64,000 bases of DNA from Akkermansia sp. (lineage in GTDB: Bacteria; Verrucomicrobiota; Verrucomicrobiia; Verrucomicrobiales; Akkermansiaceae), in the NCBI GenBank assembly GCA_017558555.1, contig JAFYUJ010000069.1, forward strand, positions 35,449 through 99,448. The letters run 5' to 3'. Below the pieces are notes generated by a model. It made no database searches. It saw only the letters and a program-made list of their open reading frames with translations, and had not been told where the DNA came from. A program made the position numbers and the translations under genes. This document shows, in pieces, positions 49,486 through 60,491 of the stretch. The stretch's first letter is position 1, and every line of letters begins with the position of its first letter.

Positions 49486-51750
49486 ATGAGAATTATCTCC
49501 ACCATTATTCTGGTCTTACTTGCTGCACTTTGCGTGACAGCCGCGACATTTTTGGCCATTGATGGCAACATTGCACGCTTGACCGGTTGGTACCATTTCA
49601 AACCGGGCATGCCGTTGTTTTCCAAAGAAAACACAAACAAGCTACAAGATGTATCCTGGATGCGCATTGAATCATTGCATGATTGCATAGAGTGCAGCAA
49701 GCAAGCGGATGGCTCGTGGTGGATTACCAAGCCTTTTCATGACAGGATGCAGGCAGACGCGGCCCAAAAAATTTTACTCTTCACAGAGAAGGCTAAGGTT
49801 GTTGACACATTGCCGATGAACAAAACAACCCGTGGCAGCATGCGCGAGTTTGGCGTGGAAACGACCCCGCATAAAATTACACTTAAGGTACCGACCCGTG
49901 ATGGTGGACATACGACCGTAGCGCGCTACACACTGGGAAGTGCATCTCCCTGGTTTGAGGATGCTGAAGACGGCAAAAATTTATTGCCAACAACTTATTT
50001 GCGCACTGATTATTATGGCCGCGATAAGCGCGTGCATGTTGTGTCCGGCAACATATTGAGCTTGTTCAGCAATGGTCTGGAAGCTCTTCGAGACCCTCAC
50101 CCTCTGCTCTTTGCACCCGCCGAAGTTCGCAAAGTAACCATTAAGACAGCGGAAGATACTACCAAACCTCTCACGCTCATTCGAGCCAGTGCTGAATCTC
50201 CCTGGAATATTATCTCGCCAAATCTCACCGGCGCTGGCCAAGACCGAGTGAATAATCTGGTCGCAAACTTTTCTGCTTTGAAAGCGCTGCGTGTCAATGA
50301 TGCAGCAGAAATTGAGCTGCCGGAAAAGCCAATGTTTACCATTGAATTTGAACTGGAGGGAAAGAATCAACCTCTTGTCATGAAATTGTATGCGCCTTTT
50401 GTCTCCGATTCCGGCAACCAGATGCTCAGCTACGCCACGGTCAATGACAGGCCGGTCGTTTTCACACTGCAAGCAGAACCCAAGGTGCGCCGTAGTGGTA
50501 GTTACTCCACCATCACCAACACCATTTTGCAATTACCAGTATTGCAGGAAAAAGTCATGGCCCAATACCTGCTCGGCGGTAATACGGTGTATACCTCCGA
50601 ACTTCCGCTGAGCTTGGATAAACTGCGCACAATGCAGTTTACTGACATTAGTGTTGATGATGTGGAGCGAGTCTCCCTGCGCTCCAGATTTGCACCCTGG
50701 CCTCTGCGCTTGCTGCGTATACCCGGAGATGCCGAAAGCGAAGTCTCTGATACGTGGATGTATTCTGCGGCCGGTCATGGCTATCGGGAAGCAGAGAAAG
50801 CCGTTGTAGAGCGTTTCCTGAAGAGTCTCGGCAATGTGCCCGTGGCCGGTTTTATCGAAGATGTGCCTCCGGGTGAAAATGTGCAGGATGCCATGAAACG
50901 GCATGGCTTAACTACGCCTGATTACATCCTTTCAGTCTTGCCTCGCCCCTGTGCGGTGCGCGCCAATGTGTTTGGCCTGGATATGCCCATTGTAAGAGAC
51001 CGAGCACCTCGAATCTTCTATATCAAGCGCAATATCGATCCCTCGTCCGGGCGGAGTCAGTGGCTGGGCATGGAACTTGGTACCAGCTCTATCTACCAGC
51101 TCAGCACCAAATTGACACGCAACTTTTCCATGACCTCAGAAACATGGAAACAAAGGGATATTGTACACTTCCCCATTTCAGCTCTTCGTAAACTCACCCT
51201 GGGCTTTGCATATGCCCCCCTGGAGCTGGAATACGATTACATCGGAGAAACGTGGAATGGCACAATGAATGGTGAGGATGTTACACCTCGCATCAATCCG
51301 CACCGAGCAGAAAACTATGTTCGCCAGCTGCAAAAGCTCAAAGCGTTCCATTGGCTGTATGATGGTGAGCCTCATGCAACAGAAGCCCTGCAAAAGCCGG
51401 TATTCTATGTAAAATTGGACTTGGAGATGACCGATTACTCCGATGCAGAAGCCGTTGTCATCGATGCGCCAACAGAGATCGACAGCACCCAGTTGGATGA
51501 GGTTGATGGCTCGCGCCGCAAATTGGCAGAAAAGATGCTTTCACAAGATGATGAAACTGCAACAAAGCTGCGGGATGTGGCCATGGCTGAGCGCAAAACA
51601 CAAAAGCAAACGATTACGATTGAAATTGCACCTGCGGACAACACATCTGACAAGCCTGTGTTCTATGGGAGAATTAAAGAAACAGGTGCATTATTCACGC
51701 TACAGTTTGATGATGCTCAATCCCTGGCCGGCAGCATACTGGATATGTAA
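49486..51750 (+). CDS. DUF4340 domain membrane-anchored protein
   Basis: A 754-residue protein with an N-terminal helix (IISTIILVLLAALCVTAATFL) and a long beta-rich periplasmic part. Repeated blocks of the type WITKPFHDRMQADAAQKILLF and WNIISPNLTGAGQDRVNNLV resemble DUF4340. Such proteins are routinely encoded after GldG-like genes and may form the periplasmic part of the same complex. Function unknown. The next gene, a fucosidase, starts 26 bp on. Confidence 0.82.
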   Translation: MRIISTIILVLLAALCVTAATFLAIDGNIARLTGWYHFKPGMPLFSKENTNKLQDVSWMRIESLHDCIECSKQADGSWWITKPFHDRMQADAAQKILLFTEKAKVVDTLPMNKTTRGSMREFGVETTPHKITLKVPTRDGGHTTVARYTLGSASPWFEDAEDGKNLLPTTYLRTDYYGRDKRVHVVSGNILSLFSNGLEALRDPHPLLFAPAEVRKVTIKTAEDTTKPLTLIRASAESPWNIISPNLTGAGQDRVNNLVANFSALKALRVNDAAEIELPEKPMFTIEFELEGKNQPLVMKLYAPFVSDSGNQMLSYATVNDRPVVFTLQAEPKVRRSGSYSTITNTILQLPVLQEKVMAQYLLGGNTVYTSELPLSLDKLRTMQFTDISVDDVERVSLRSRFAPWPLRLLRIPGDAESEVSDTWMYSAAGHGYREAEKAVVERFLKSLGNVPVAGFIEDVPPGENVQDAMKRHGLTTPDYILSVLPRPCAVRANVFGLDMPIVRDRAPRIFYIKRNIDPSSGRSQWLGMELGTSSIYQLSTKLTRNFSMTSETWKQRDIVHFPISALRKLTLGFAYAPLELEYDYIGETWNGTMNGEDVTPRINPHRAENYVRQLQKLKAFHWLYDGEPHATEALQKPVFYVKLDLEMTDYSDAEAVVIDAPTEIDSTQLDEVDGSRRKLAEKMLSQDDETATKLRDVAMAERKTQKQTITIEIAPADNTSDKPVFYGRIKETGALFTLQFDDAQSLAGSILDM

Positions 51751-51776
51751 ACGCCCTTTTTTTGCCCTGTCAGCAC

Positions 51777-53615
51777 ATGAAAAAACACCTTACAAGCCTG
51801 ATACTTGCCTCTCTGGCACTTCCCTCATTATCAGCAGAAGCCCCCAAACCTTGCGGTGCTGTCCCAACTCCGCAACAGGTGGATTGGCTGCGCATGGAAT
51901 GGTATGCCTTCGTTCACTTCAGCCTCAATACTTATACTGGGAAAGAATGGGGATATGGCGATGAAAGCCCCGAGCTCTTCAACCCCACTGATTTTAACGC
52001 ATCAGCCATTGTGAGCGAATTTCAGAAAGCCGGCATGACCGGCATGATTTACACCGCAAAGCACCATGATGGTTGGTGTTCCTGGCCCACAGCCTCTACG
52101 AAGCACAGCATCAAAAAATCGCCATGGAAACAAGGCAAGGGTGATGTTGTAAAAGCCTTTGCCAAAGCTTGCAAAAAACACAACATCAAATTCGGTGTCT
52201 ACATTTCACCTTGGGACCGCAATTGCGCAGAATATGGCAAAAAAGGATACTTGCGTGTCTACTACAAGCAGATTCAGGAATTGCTTACCAAGTATGGCCC
52301 CATCTTTGAAATCTGGTTTGATGGTGCGAATGGTGGTGATGGCTACTATGGTGGAGCAAAAGAACGCCGCAACATCGGCAATGACGCCAGCGCCTACTAT
52401 AACTTCCCCAAGATTGTAAAGAACATTCGCAAAATGCAGCCTGATTGCATTATATGGGGCGCAGGACAGCACGGCGATGTGGTGTGGGGAGGCTCAGAAA
52501 AAGGCCATGTCAAATATCCCTGCTGGAATGTCATCAACAAGGACTCCGACCAGGAACGTTGGATTTCACTGGAAGGCGATACACCCATCAACCACGCCGG
52601 TTGGTTCTGGCACGCCGGACAAAAAGATAAGGTCAAGTCTCCGGAACACCTCATGCAGGTGTATCTTGACAGCGTGGGACGCGGCGCCAACCTCATCTTG
52701 AATCTGGCTCCGGACAAAACCGGCCGTCTCGATGCTGCCGATGTTGAGTCGCTGCAAACCTTTGGACGCATGCGCCGCAGTCTTCTGGCAAGCGATTTCG
52801 CGCGAGGGGCGTCTGCTTCTGCCTCCGTAGTGCGCGGCGATGACGACACCTTCGGTGGAGATAAACTGACGGATGGAGATATTGAAAGCTACTGGTGCAC
52901 CAACGATGGTGAAACAACCGGTTCAGTGGAACTCAAGCTCAAGAAACCGGCAACATTTGACGTTGTGCGCTTGCGCGAGCAGATTCGCCTGGGCCAGCGA
53001 GTTTCCGGATTCACCATCGAGGCCTATATCGACGGTGCTTGGCAAGTGATTGACGCCGAGGGCAAAACGATAGGCAATCAGGTACTCCGCAAGCTCGCAC
53101 AGCCTGTAACGACGGATCGCGTGCGCCTTAACATTACGGAATCGCGAGCATGTCCCTGTATATCAGAGCTTTCCTTGCTGCGTATGCCTGATGCCCAGGA
53201 TGCAGGTACGCAGCAAGAATATGTCTTTGCGTTCAACGCAGATAAGCAGCAATGGAGTGTTACCCCCGCAACAGCTGCTGCTGCCTTTGACAACAACCCC
53301 GACACCTTCTGGCAAGGCGGCAACAATGATTCTATCGTTGTGGATATGAAGAAAGTGAGCAAAATTTCTTCTTTCTCCTACCTGCCCCGCCAGGATGGCA
53401 ATCTCCAGGATATGACGGATGCATACGAGTTCAGCACGAGCGTGGATGGCGAACACTGGACAACAGTGAAAGGTGAATTCTCTAACCTGAGAGCTAACCC
53501 CATTGAGCTGACCATTGATTTGGAATCCGCCCAAAACGCACGATATTTCCGTTTTACTCCGACCCGTGCGTTGGAAGGCCATGGCGCATCCGCAGCAGAA
53601 ATTAACGTAAAATAA
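51777..53615 (+). CDS. Secreted alpha-L-fucosidase (GH29) with discoidin-like domains
   Basis: A 612-residue enzyme. The ATG at 51777 gives the signal peptide MKKHLTSLILASLALPSLSA. The GH29 barrel: WYAFVHFSLNTYTGKEWG, KHHDGWCSWPT, GVYISPWDRN, with the predicted nucleophile Asp in EIWFDGANGG. The C-terminal half has two F5/8 type C-like domains: about 355-470 (SYWCTNDGETTGSVEL) and about 490-612 (FDNNPDTFWQGG...YFRFTPTRA). It would remove terminal fucose from mucin glycans. Gene position after the Gld-like operon suggests cotranscription but not a shared function. Confidence 0.93.
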   Translation: MKKHLTSLILASLALPSLSAEAPKPCGAVPTPQQVDWLRMEWYAFVHFSLNTYTGKEWGYGDESPELFNPTDFNASAIVSEFQKAGMTGMIYTAKHHDGWCSWPTASTKHSIKKSPWKQGKGDVVKAFAKACKKHNIKFGVYISPWDRNCAEYGKKGYLRVYYKQIQELLTKYGPIFEIWFDGANGGDGYYGGAKERRNIGNDASAYYNFPKIVKNIRKMQPDCIIWGAGQHGDVVWGGSEKGHVKYPCWNVINKDSDQERWISLEGDTPINHAGWFWHAGQKDKVKSPEHLMQVYLDSVGRGANLILNLAPDKTGRLDAADVESLQTFGRMRRSLLASDFARGASASASVVRGDDDTFGGDKLTDGDIESYWCTNDGETTGSVELKLKKPATFDVVRLREQIRLGQRVSGFTIEAYIDGAWQVIDAEGKTIGNQVLRKLAQPVTTDRVRLNITESRACPCISELSLLRMPDAQDAGTQQEYVFAFNADKQQWSVTPATAAAAFDNNPDTFWQGGNNDSIVVDMKKVSKISSFSYLPRQDGNLQDMTDAYEFSTSVDGEHWTTVKGEFSNLRANPIELTIDLESAQNARYFRFTPTRALEGHGASAAEINVK

Positions 53616-53622
53616 AGAACCT

Positions 53623-54471
53623 ATGTGGCTTTGGTCAAAAGTAGCACCCCGACAGGACGAAGCAAAATGGCAGGATATCACGGCTGAGATGCCGGGTGCC
53701 GTCATTTCTGCCGAATTTAATGCACAAAAAATCCGAGTGGAAGTATACACAGAAACAGCTGAAGAAGCACTGGTGCTTCAGGCTTGCTATGGCGGCTCCA
53801 CCCAGGAATTGAAAGATGTAGACTGGGTTGCCGCAACGGCACCCGAGAACACCCCTCCTTTGCTGATTCGTGACAAGATTGTCATCTCTGCCAGCGATGA
53901 TGCAGCGGTGTTGGAAGAGTTGCGCCGAAAATACCCCAAGCGCATTATCCTGACGTTCCCGGCTGAAATGGCGTTTGGCACAGGCAACCACGCTACAACC
54001 TCCACGTGTTTGCGGATGCTGTGTGATGAAGTGAAAGCTCGTAAGTCTCCCTGGACTCTTACAGACATCGGCTGTGGCACGGGGGTACTGGCTCTTGCCG
54101 GCCTTCGTTTGGGGGCGGCTTCCGCCATCAGCTTTGACTTTGACCCCAAGGCTGTGGAAGTTGCAGAGCGCAACATCATTCGCAATGGAGGAGTCGAGAA
54201 TTTGACGCTTTTTCAGGCAGATGTCTTTGAGTGGGCCCCTGCTCCGGGTGAACAATCCGACATTGTGCTGGCCAACCTTTTCTCAACCGTGCTGCAAAAG
54301 GCTTTCCCCCGCATCACACCGGCCATGAAGCCTGGTGCCATTCTGATTATTTCCGGCATTCTCAACTCCCAGGCAGAAGAAACCTTGGCAGCGGCCGAAG
54401 CGGCGGGATTACGCACGCTCAAAGTTGTTTCTCGAGGTAAATGGACTACGGCAAAACTTACCAACGCATGA
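53623..54471 (+). CDS. prmA: Ribosomal protein L11 methyltransferase PrmA
   Basis: A 282-residue methyltransferase. The class I SAM motif is DIGCGTGVLALAGLRLG near residue 145; the PrmA hallmark AFGTGNHATTSTCLRML lies just before, and NLFSTVL is the active-site motif that replaces NPPY. It trimethylates L11. It begins 7 bp after the fucosidase stop and overlaps tsaB by ATGA. Confidence 0.9.
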   Translation: MWLWSKVAPRQDEAKWQDITAEMPGAVISAEFNAQKIRVEVYTETAEEALVLQACYGGSTQELKDVDWVAATAPENTPPLLIRDKIVISASDDAAVLEELRRKYPKRIILTFPAEMAFGTGNHATTSTCLRMLCDEVKARKSPWTLTDIGCGTGVLALAGLRLGAASAISFDFDPKAVEVAERNIIRNGGVENLTLFQADVFEWAPAPGEQSDIVLANLFSTVLQKAFPRITPAMKPGAILIISGILNSQAEETLAAAEAAGLRTLKVVSRGKWTTAKLTNA

Positions 54472-55097
54472 TGATTCTAGCCATAGAGACCTCTACGCCG
54501 CAAGCCTCACTCTGCCTGGCCGAGGGGCATGACGTGCTTTTCTCCACGAGTTGGACGGCAGAACGGAACCACGATGCTTTCTTATTCCCCGCATTACAGC
54601 AAGCCATGGACTTGTTGGGAGAGCGCAAGTTGGATTGGATTTTGGTTGGCAGCGGGCCGGGGAGCTATGGTGGAGTGCGTGTTGCCCTGGCTGCAGCGGT
54701 TGGCGTATCAACGGTAACAGAAGCCCGTACGGTAGCCATCTGTTCATGGGAGGCTCTGGCTCAGGGAGGAGCCAGCATTGTGTCTGATGCTCGCCGTGGG
54801 GGATGGACCCTGCGGCAGCCGGATGGCAACATCTCCGTCATCTCCGCGGATGAACTCCATCAATTGGCACAAAACGCGGATGCTCCCATATACACCATAG
54901 AAAGCGAAGAACGCATCCAACAGGAAGGTATTAGCCTTACGGCTTGTGGATTAGTCCCGCAAGCAACAGGGCTTGCCGCAATCTGGAACAACCTCAGTGC
55001 CGAGGAACAAGAAAACAGAGCCCAACTCCCGGCGGAACCCATTTATGTGCGCCCCCCGCACATTACCGAAGCCAAACGAAAGCCTTGGGAGATTTGA
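54468..55097 (+). CDS. tsaB: tRNA threonylcarbamoyladenosine biosynthesis protein TsaB
   Basis: A 209-residue ASKHA-fold protein from MMILAIETSTPQASLCL; the ATG overlaps the prmA stop. The conserved GSGPGSYGGVRVALAAAVGV matches TsaB, and NHDAFLFPALQ is the second motif (usually HS). It partners with TsaD and TsaE for t6A at position 37 of tRNAs; neither is in the window. It is followed after 3 bp by a small Cys-cluster gene. Confidence 0.87.
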   Translation: MMILAIETSTPQASLCLAEGHDVLFSTSWTAERNHDAFLFPALQQAMDLLGERKLDWILVGSGPGSYGGVRVALAAAVGVSTVTEARTVAICSWEALAQGGASIVSDARRGGWTLRQPDGNISVISADELHQLAQNADAPIYTIESEERIQQEGISLTACGLVPQATGLAAIWNNLSAEEQENRAQLPAEPIYVRPPHITEAKRKPWEI

Positions 55098-55100
55098 CCT

Positions 55101-55451
55101 ATGAGCGAACCGGAACAAATGATTGAGCATGAATGCCAACGATGCGGTGCCTGTTGTCGTTGGGAGGGCGACGTATGCCTGACGGATGCCGATATTGCCG
55201 CCATTGCCGATTTTCTGGGAATGAAAGAGGTGGATTTTATCAACGAATACTGCCACTTGCAACGCAACAGAAGAGGACTCTCTCTGATTGATGCCCCCAA
55301 TGGAGCCTGCATTATGCTCAACGATGATAACACCTGCCGCATTCAATCTGTAAAACCACAGCAATGCAAGGATTTTCCTTACAAATGGAATTTCCCCGGT
55401 TGGGAACACCGTTGTCCCGGGGCAAAGTGTAAGGCCTCCCCCTTATCATGA
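55101..55451 (+). CDS. YkgJ-family cysteine cluster protein
   Basis: A 116-residue protein with the zinc/iron-chelating Cys pattern: CQRCGACCRWEGDVCL near the N-terminus, then GACIMLNDDNTCRI, QCKDFPYKW and RCPGAKC. The family (UPF0153/CxxCxxCC) has no firm function. The start ATG is 3 bp after tsaB, and the end overlaps the following large ABC gene by 4 bp (ATGA), so the genes are coupled. Confidence 0.88.
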   Translation: MSEPEQMIEHECQRCGACCRWEGDVCLTDADIAAIADFLGMKEVDFINEYCHLQRNRRGLSLIDAPNGACIMLNDDNTCRIQSVKPQQCKDFPYKWNFPGWEHRCPGAKCKASPLS

Positions 55452-58400
55452 AGCGAGTCCGCACCACAACGCCGCACCTGTCTACGCTGCTTCTTTCGTG
55501 GAAACGAAAGGCGCTGCATTTGCGTAGTTTCCTGGTTTCGTTCTTTTCAAAGGTGCCTCATCGCCTTGCACCCAAGGATGAATCCCGCCGTGCACACGCA
55601 GGTATCATCGTGGACATGTTTGCTGCCATCATGGCGCGAGTCAAAGGCGCGAGCATTGATGATGATTTGGACACGGTGATGAACATTCTGCGCTATGACT
55701 TCCCCAACGTAGAGCATGAATGGCTTGCAGAACGTTTCAAGACGGCATTTGAAGCCCGATATCCATTGGAGGCCACGCTTACACTCGCTTCTGCACAGCG
55801 CACAGAAGCAGAGCGTTGTGCCCTCGCCATGGAAATTCTGACGCTTCTCCACCGTGTGGGTGGGGATTTAACCAACCCGGAGTTGTTTGCCCGTGTGACG
55901 TTGGGCTTAAATCTTCCCTGGGCCAGCACAAGTCTGGAGCGTCTTTTCAGCACTCCCGGTGCCGTCTCTAAACATCCGATTATTGAAACCATCAGTTTTT
56001 CAGATCATATAGGAAAAGATAATGTCACACTAGCCACGGAAGATGCAGGCGTTACATTCCGAGCTCTCCGTTGTGTGAACCTCCTTCTCATTGTCAATGA
56101 CGGGGATAAGCCCATTTCTCTGCGTGGTCAAACTTTGAACCGCGGGGATGTGTTGCCCATGACCCCGGGGCAATCCGTAAAACTTACCAACATAACCATT
56201 AGCTACAAAGCCATACAAGGCTTCCTGCAATCTCATTATTCGGGCCTGCGCTATGCGTATTATGTTCATTTCTCGGATGATACCGTCACCATCTCACGGC
56301 AACGCCAACGCAATTGCATTGCCAGTATTCATTTCGGCTTGCATGTGGAGTTAGAACTCCTGAACCCGGAATCTGAATTCGTACTTGATGGAGTAGAATT
56401 ACAAGAGGGCGCTTTTGTTAACACTTCATATTATACTCCGTTTACAGTTAATGGGTGTGGTCCCTTCATCTTTGGTGATTTGCAACCGGAAGACGAGTCG
56501 GGGCACAGTTTCCAGCTGGCGCCGGGAAACAAGAAGGTCATCGTCTCGAATTTGCCCTACATGAATAATCCCGGTGTGTTGATGCTCACACCGGGCCTCG
56601 CCCCCGGTGCTATTTTTGAGGTGCGGTATTCTCGCAGCAGCAATACGGGTGAGCTGCATGTTCTGGAAGGCGCATCTCACTCATTGACGGTTCAAGGAGA
56701 GCCGGTTCGTGGTGATATGCCACTCAAGGATGGTGACCTGATTGGGTTGAGCACCGTGCAATATCTGCGCTGTCGTTTCTCAGCCGGTGTATTGGATGAA
56801 GAATCAAGCGTTATTTCCTCACTCAAGGTCAAGAGCTTGACCCGAGATTTCAGCCGAGCCGGGCGAGTGTTGGACAACATCGGTTTCTCTCTCAAGCGCG
56901 GCGAGATGGCTTGCATCCTGGGGCCAAGCGGCTCAGGTAAGAGTACGCTGTTGAGCATGTTGGCCGGACATTTATCACCTACGTTTGGAGAAATCCTGTA
57001 CAACGAGGAAAAAATGTCACCCGGGGCCGAGGAACTTCGTCGTCATGTTGCCTACATCCCGCGCGAAGACATACTGGATGAGGCCATGACTGTTGGTGAG
57101 CATGTATATCAAGCCTCCATTGCTCGACGTCCCCGCCTCAGCCATTCCGACCGCATGCGCCGCGTCTTGGCCATTTTGAACTTTGTCGGTATTTCTCACC
57201 TTACCAAACGCAACGTGGGCCGCGCAGGCGAACGCACCATTTCTGATGGTGAGCGTACGCGCCTGAATCTTGGTCTTGATTTGACGGGTACAGCAGAAGT
57301 GTTCCTGATAGACGAACCCATCAGCGGGCTTTCCTCAGGCGATGCCGACAAAGTGATCCAAACCTTGGAGAATATGGCATCCGGTCGCATTGTGCTGTGC
57401 ACCTTGCATCGCCCTGCGCAAAGCATCCTGAACCGATTCAAAAAGGTGATGGTGCTCACATCCAAGGGGCAAATGGCATTTTGGGGAACACCTGCGGAAA
57501 TGATGGCTTATTTCCGAAAAGCGGCAGCAGAGATGAACTTGATGGTTCCACCGGAAGCTATAGCCGCCGGCGGCGCAGACTATGTTTTCGATGTGCTGGA
57601 AGCCTCTTTCAACAGTCTCAAAACCTCTGAACAAACAGTATCCGAATTGTGGCAGGCGCGTTTCGAAAAAGAAACTCTCCGCAATGATAAACAAACAGAG
57701 GTTCATGAACAAGGCACAAGAAGAATACCACGCATACCGGCACGCAACCCCTTGGAGTTGTGGCGTCTGTTCCGTTTGTGGGTATCCCGTACATACCTGG
57801 GCCGTATACGAAGTCGATTAGGCCTCTATGCCGTATTGCTGGAGGGGCCGGTGTTGGCCCTGCTCATCGCAGGCACATTGCGTGCAGCATCGGAAACGAC
57901 TTACACTTATTACAAGGCTCTGCACATCAATGAATATCTCTTTTTGTCGCTTGTCTTGGCCATGTTCTTCGGACTTACTGACTCAGCTTGTGAGATTTTG
58001 AGAGACAGAGCCTTGATTAAACGAGAAAGTAATTACAAACTGTTCATCCCCGGCTATTTGCTGGCGAAGACATTGGTTCTGACAGCCATTGCAGGAACAC
58101 AATGTGCTCTGTATTTGTTGGTTGGTAACTTCATCCTGGAGATTCGCGGCATGTTCTGGTCTCATCTGGGGATTATGGCGTTGACCGCTTTCGTCGGCAT
58201 TGCTCTCTCCATGATGGTGTCTGCCTTTGTGCGCTCTGACCGTACAGCACTTAACATTGTACCGCTGTTGCTGGTGCCACAGATATTGTTGGCAGGGGCC
58301 TTAGTGCGTTTTGAGGAGATGAATGAATACAGTCCCACCATACCGGAATATCTTATCCCGGATAAAGTGGAAAATGCTCTTTCGAATCTACGTCACCGCG

Positions 58401-59023
58401 TGGCTTATCAGGATGAAACAACACATAACATCCTCACCAAATCTGTTCCGTTGATTGCTGAGTTCTGTCCCTTGCGTTATGCGTTTGAAATGATGTTTGT
58501 GATGCAAACGTCCTTTAACCCATGGGAAATTGAAAGTGCCCGTATCAATGATTATCGAGATTATGTAAAGGAGCATGGTGATAGCGAGGAAATCCGTTTC
58601 GTCCAAAGAGCAGCCCTGCTCCTCAATACAACAGCCCCCGACCCGAAAGAAGCCCGTGTGCTGCTTCATCGTGTTCGCAAGGCTGCAACCATGAATGACG
58701 AGCAATACCTCTTTAATCTGGAAGATGACTTGGACTCACGACCGGAAGAGTTGGGAGATCAACCATTGGAATTCTTCTTCTCTAATCGCAAGCTGACGGC
58801 ATTGCGAGAAGGCGTCAAAACGGCCCGTAAGGACGGGCGTCTGGTGGAGCACCGCGGTTTCTTCCTGGCCCCCCGACAAGCCCGCCCATTTGGCGAAATT
58901 GACCAGGGGACAGATGCAGGTTCCGTTTCCACCTTAGGCAGAAATGCCATCTATCTGGCTATCATGGGTATCGTCCCGATTTTGCTGGCAGGCTTGCGAC
59001 TGCGCAAGATTTGCAGAGGGTGA
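55448..59023 (+). CDS. Large ABCG-type transporter with N-terminal TerB-like and FHA-like regions
   Basis: A 1191-residue fusion. Residues about 45-160 form a helical, TerB-like domain (SRRAHAGIIVDMFAAIMARVKG, then two helical repeats). About 170-440 is beta-rich, with stretches resembling FHA or similar beta-sandwich domains. The ATPase is at about 460-700: Walker A GPSGSGKSTLLSML near 493, signature ISDGERTRLNLGL (in place of LSGGQ), Walker B EVFLIDEPISGL near 618, and the H-loop in CTLHRPAQ. The C-terminal part has six or seven membrane helices between 795 and 1190, split by a large soluble loop (about 1000-1150). The layout resembles bacterial ABCG half-transporters. Substrate unknown; it is coupled to the YkgJ-type gene. 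Confidence 0.8.
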   Translation: MKRVRTTTPHLSTLLLSWKRKALHLRSFLVSFFSKVPHRLAPKDESRRAHAGIIVDMFAAIMARVKGASIDDDLDTVMNILRYDFPNVEHEWLAERFKTAFEARYPLEATLTLASAQRTEAERCALAMEILTLLHRVGGDLTNPELFARVTLGLNLPWASTSLERLFSTPGAVSKHPIIETISFSDHIGKDNVTLATEDAGVTFRALRCVNLLLIVNDGDKPISLRGQTLNRGDVLPMTPGQSVKLTNITISYKAIQGFLQSHYSGLRYAYYVHFSDDTVTISRQRQRNCIASIHFGLHVELELLNPESEFVLDGVELQEGAFVNTSYYTPFTVNGCGPFIFGDLQPEDESGHSFQLAPGNKKVIVSNLPYMNNPGVLMLTPGLAPGAIFEVRYSRSSNTGELHVLEGASHSLTVQGEPVRGDMPLKDGDLIGLSTVQYLRCRFSAGVLDEESSVISSLKVKSLTRDFSRAGRVLDNIGFSLKRGEMACILGPSGSGKSTLLSMLAGHLSPTFGEILYNEEKMSPGAEELRRHVAYIPREDILDEAMTVGEHVYQASIARRPRLSHSDRMRRVLAILNFVGISHLTKRNVGRAGERTISDGERTRLNLGLDLTGTAEVFLIDEPISGLSSGDADKVIQTLENMASGRIVLCTLHRPAQSILNRFKKVMVLTSKGQMAFWGTPAEMMAYFRKAAAEMNLMVPPEAIAAGGADYVFDVLEASFNSLKTSEQTVSELWQARFEKETLRNDKQTEVHEQGTRRIPRIPARNPLELWRLFRLWVSRTYLGRIRSRLGLYAVLLEGPVLALLIAGTLRAASETTYTYYKALHINEYLFLSLVLAMFFGLTDSACEILRDRALIKRESNYKLFIPGYLLAKTLVLTAIAGTQCALYLLVGNFILEIRGMFWSHLGIMALTAFVGIALSMMVSAFVRSDRTALNIVPLLLVPQILLAGALVRFEEMNEYSPTIPEYLIPDKVENALSNLRHRVAYQDETTHNILTKSVPLIAEFCPLRYAFEMMFVMQTSFNPWEIESARINDYRDYVKEHGDSEEIRFVQRAALLLNTTAPDPKEARVLLHRVRKAATMNDEQYLFNLEDDLDSRPEELGDQPLEFFFSNRKLTALREGVKTARKDGRLVEHRGFFLAPRQARPFGEIDQGTDAGSVSTLGRNAIYLAIMGIVPILLAGLRLRKICRG

Positions 59024-59068
59024 AAGCTTAAGATGACCTAAAAAGTACAACAAAGTACTACATTTTAC

Positions 59069-59097
59069 TTCCATGCCACGCCATTTTGGCGTATACT
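59069..59097 (+). promoter_or_regulatory. Promoter region of argG
   Basis: TTCCAT (59069-59074), a 17-bp spacer, TATACT (59092-59097), leader about 34 nt. Upstream lies the direct repeat AAAGTAC-AAC-AAAGTAC (59040-59056), a possible regulator site. Confidence 0.5.
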
Positions 59098-59137
59098 AGC
59101 CCGCGTACGCGCGGCAAACCCCGCGCCAGATGTAGAA

Positions 59138-60430
<1,293 letters not shown>

Positions 60431-60443
60431 CGCTCATTTTTAC

Positions 60444-60485
60444 AAAGCCGCATCGGAAGGCAACTTCCGCTGCGGCTTTTCTTTT
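60444..60485 (+). terminator. Terminator after argG
   Basis: A long stem AAAGCCGCA..CGGAAG / CTTCCG..TGCGGCTTT with one internal mismatch, a GCAA tetraloop and a T-run. The glycosyltransferase gene starts 6 bp beyond. Confidence 0.88.
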
Positions 60486-60491
60486 TCCCCC

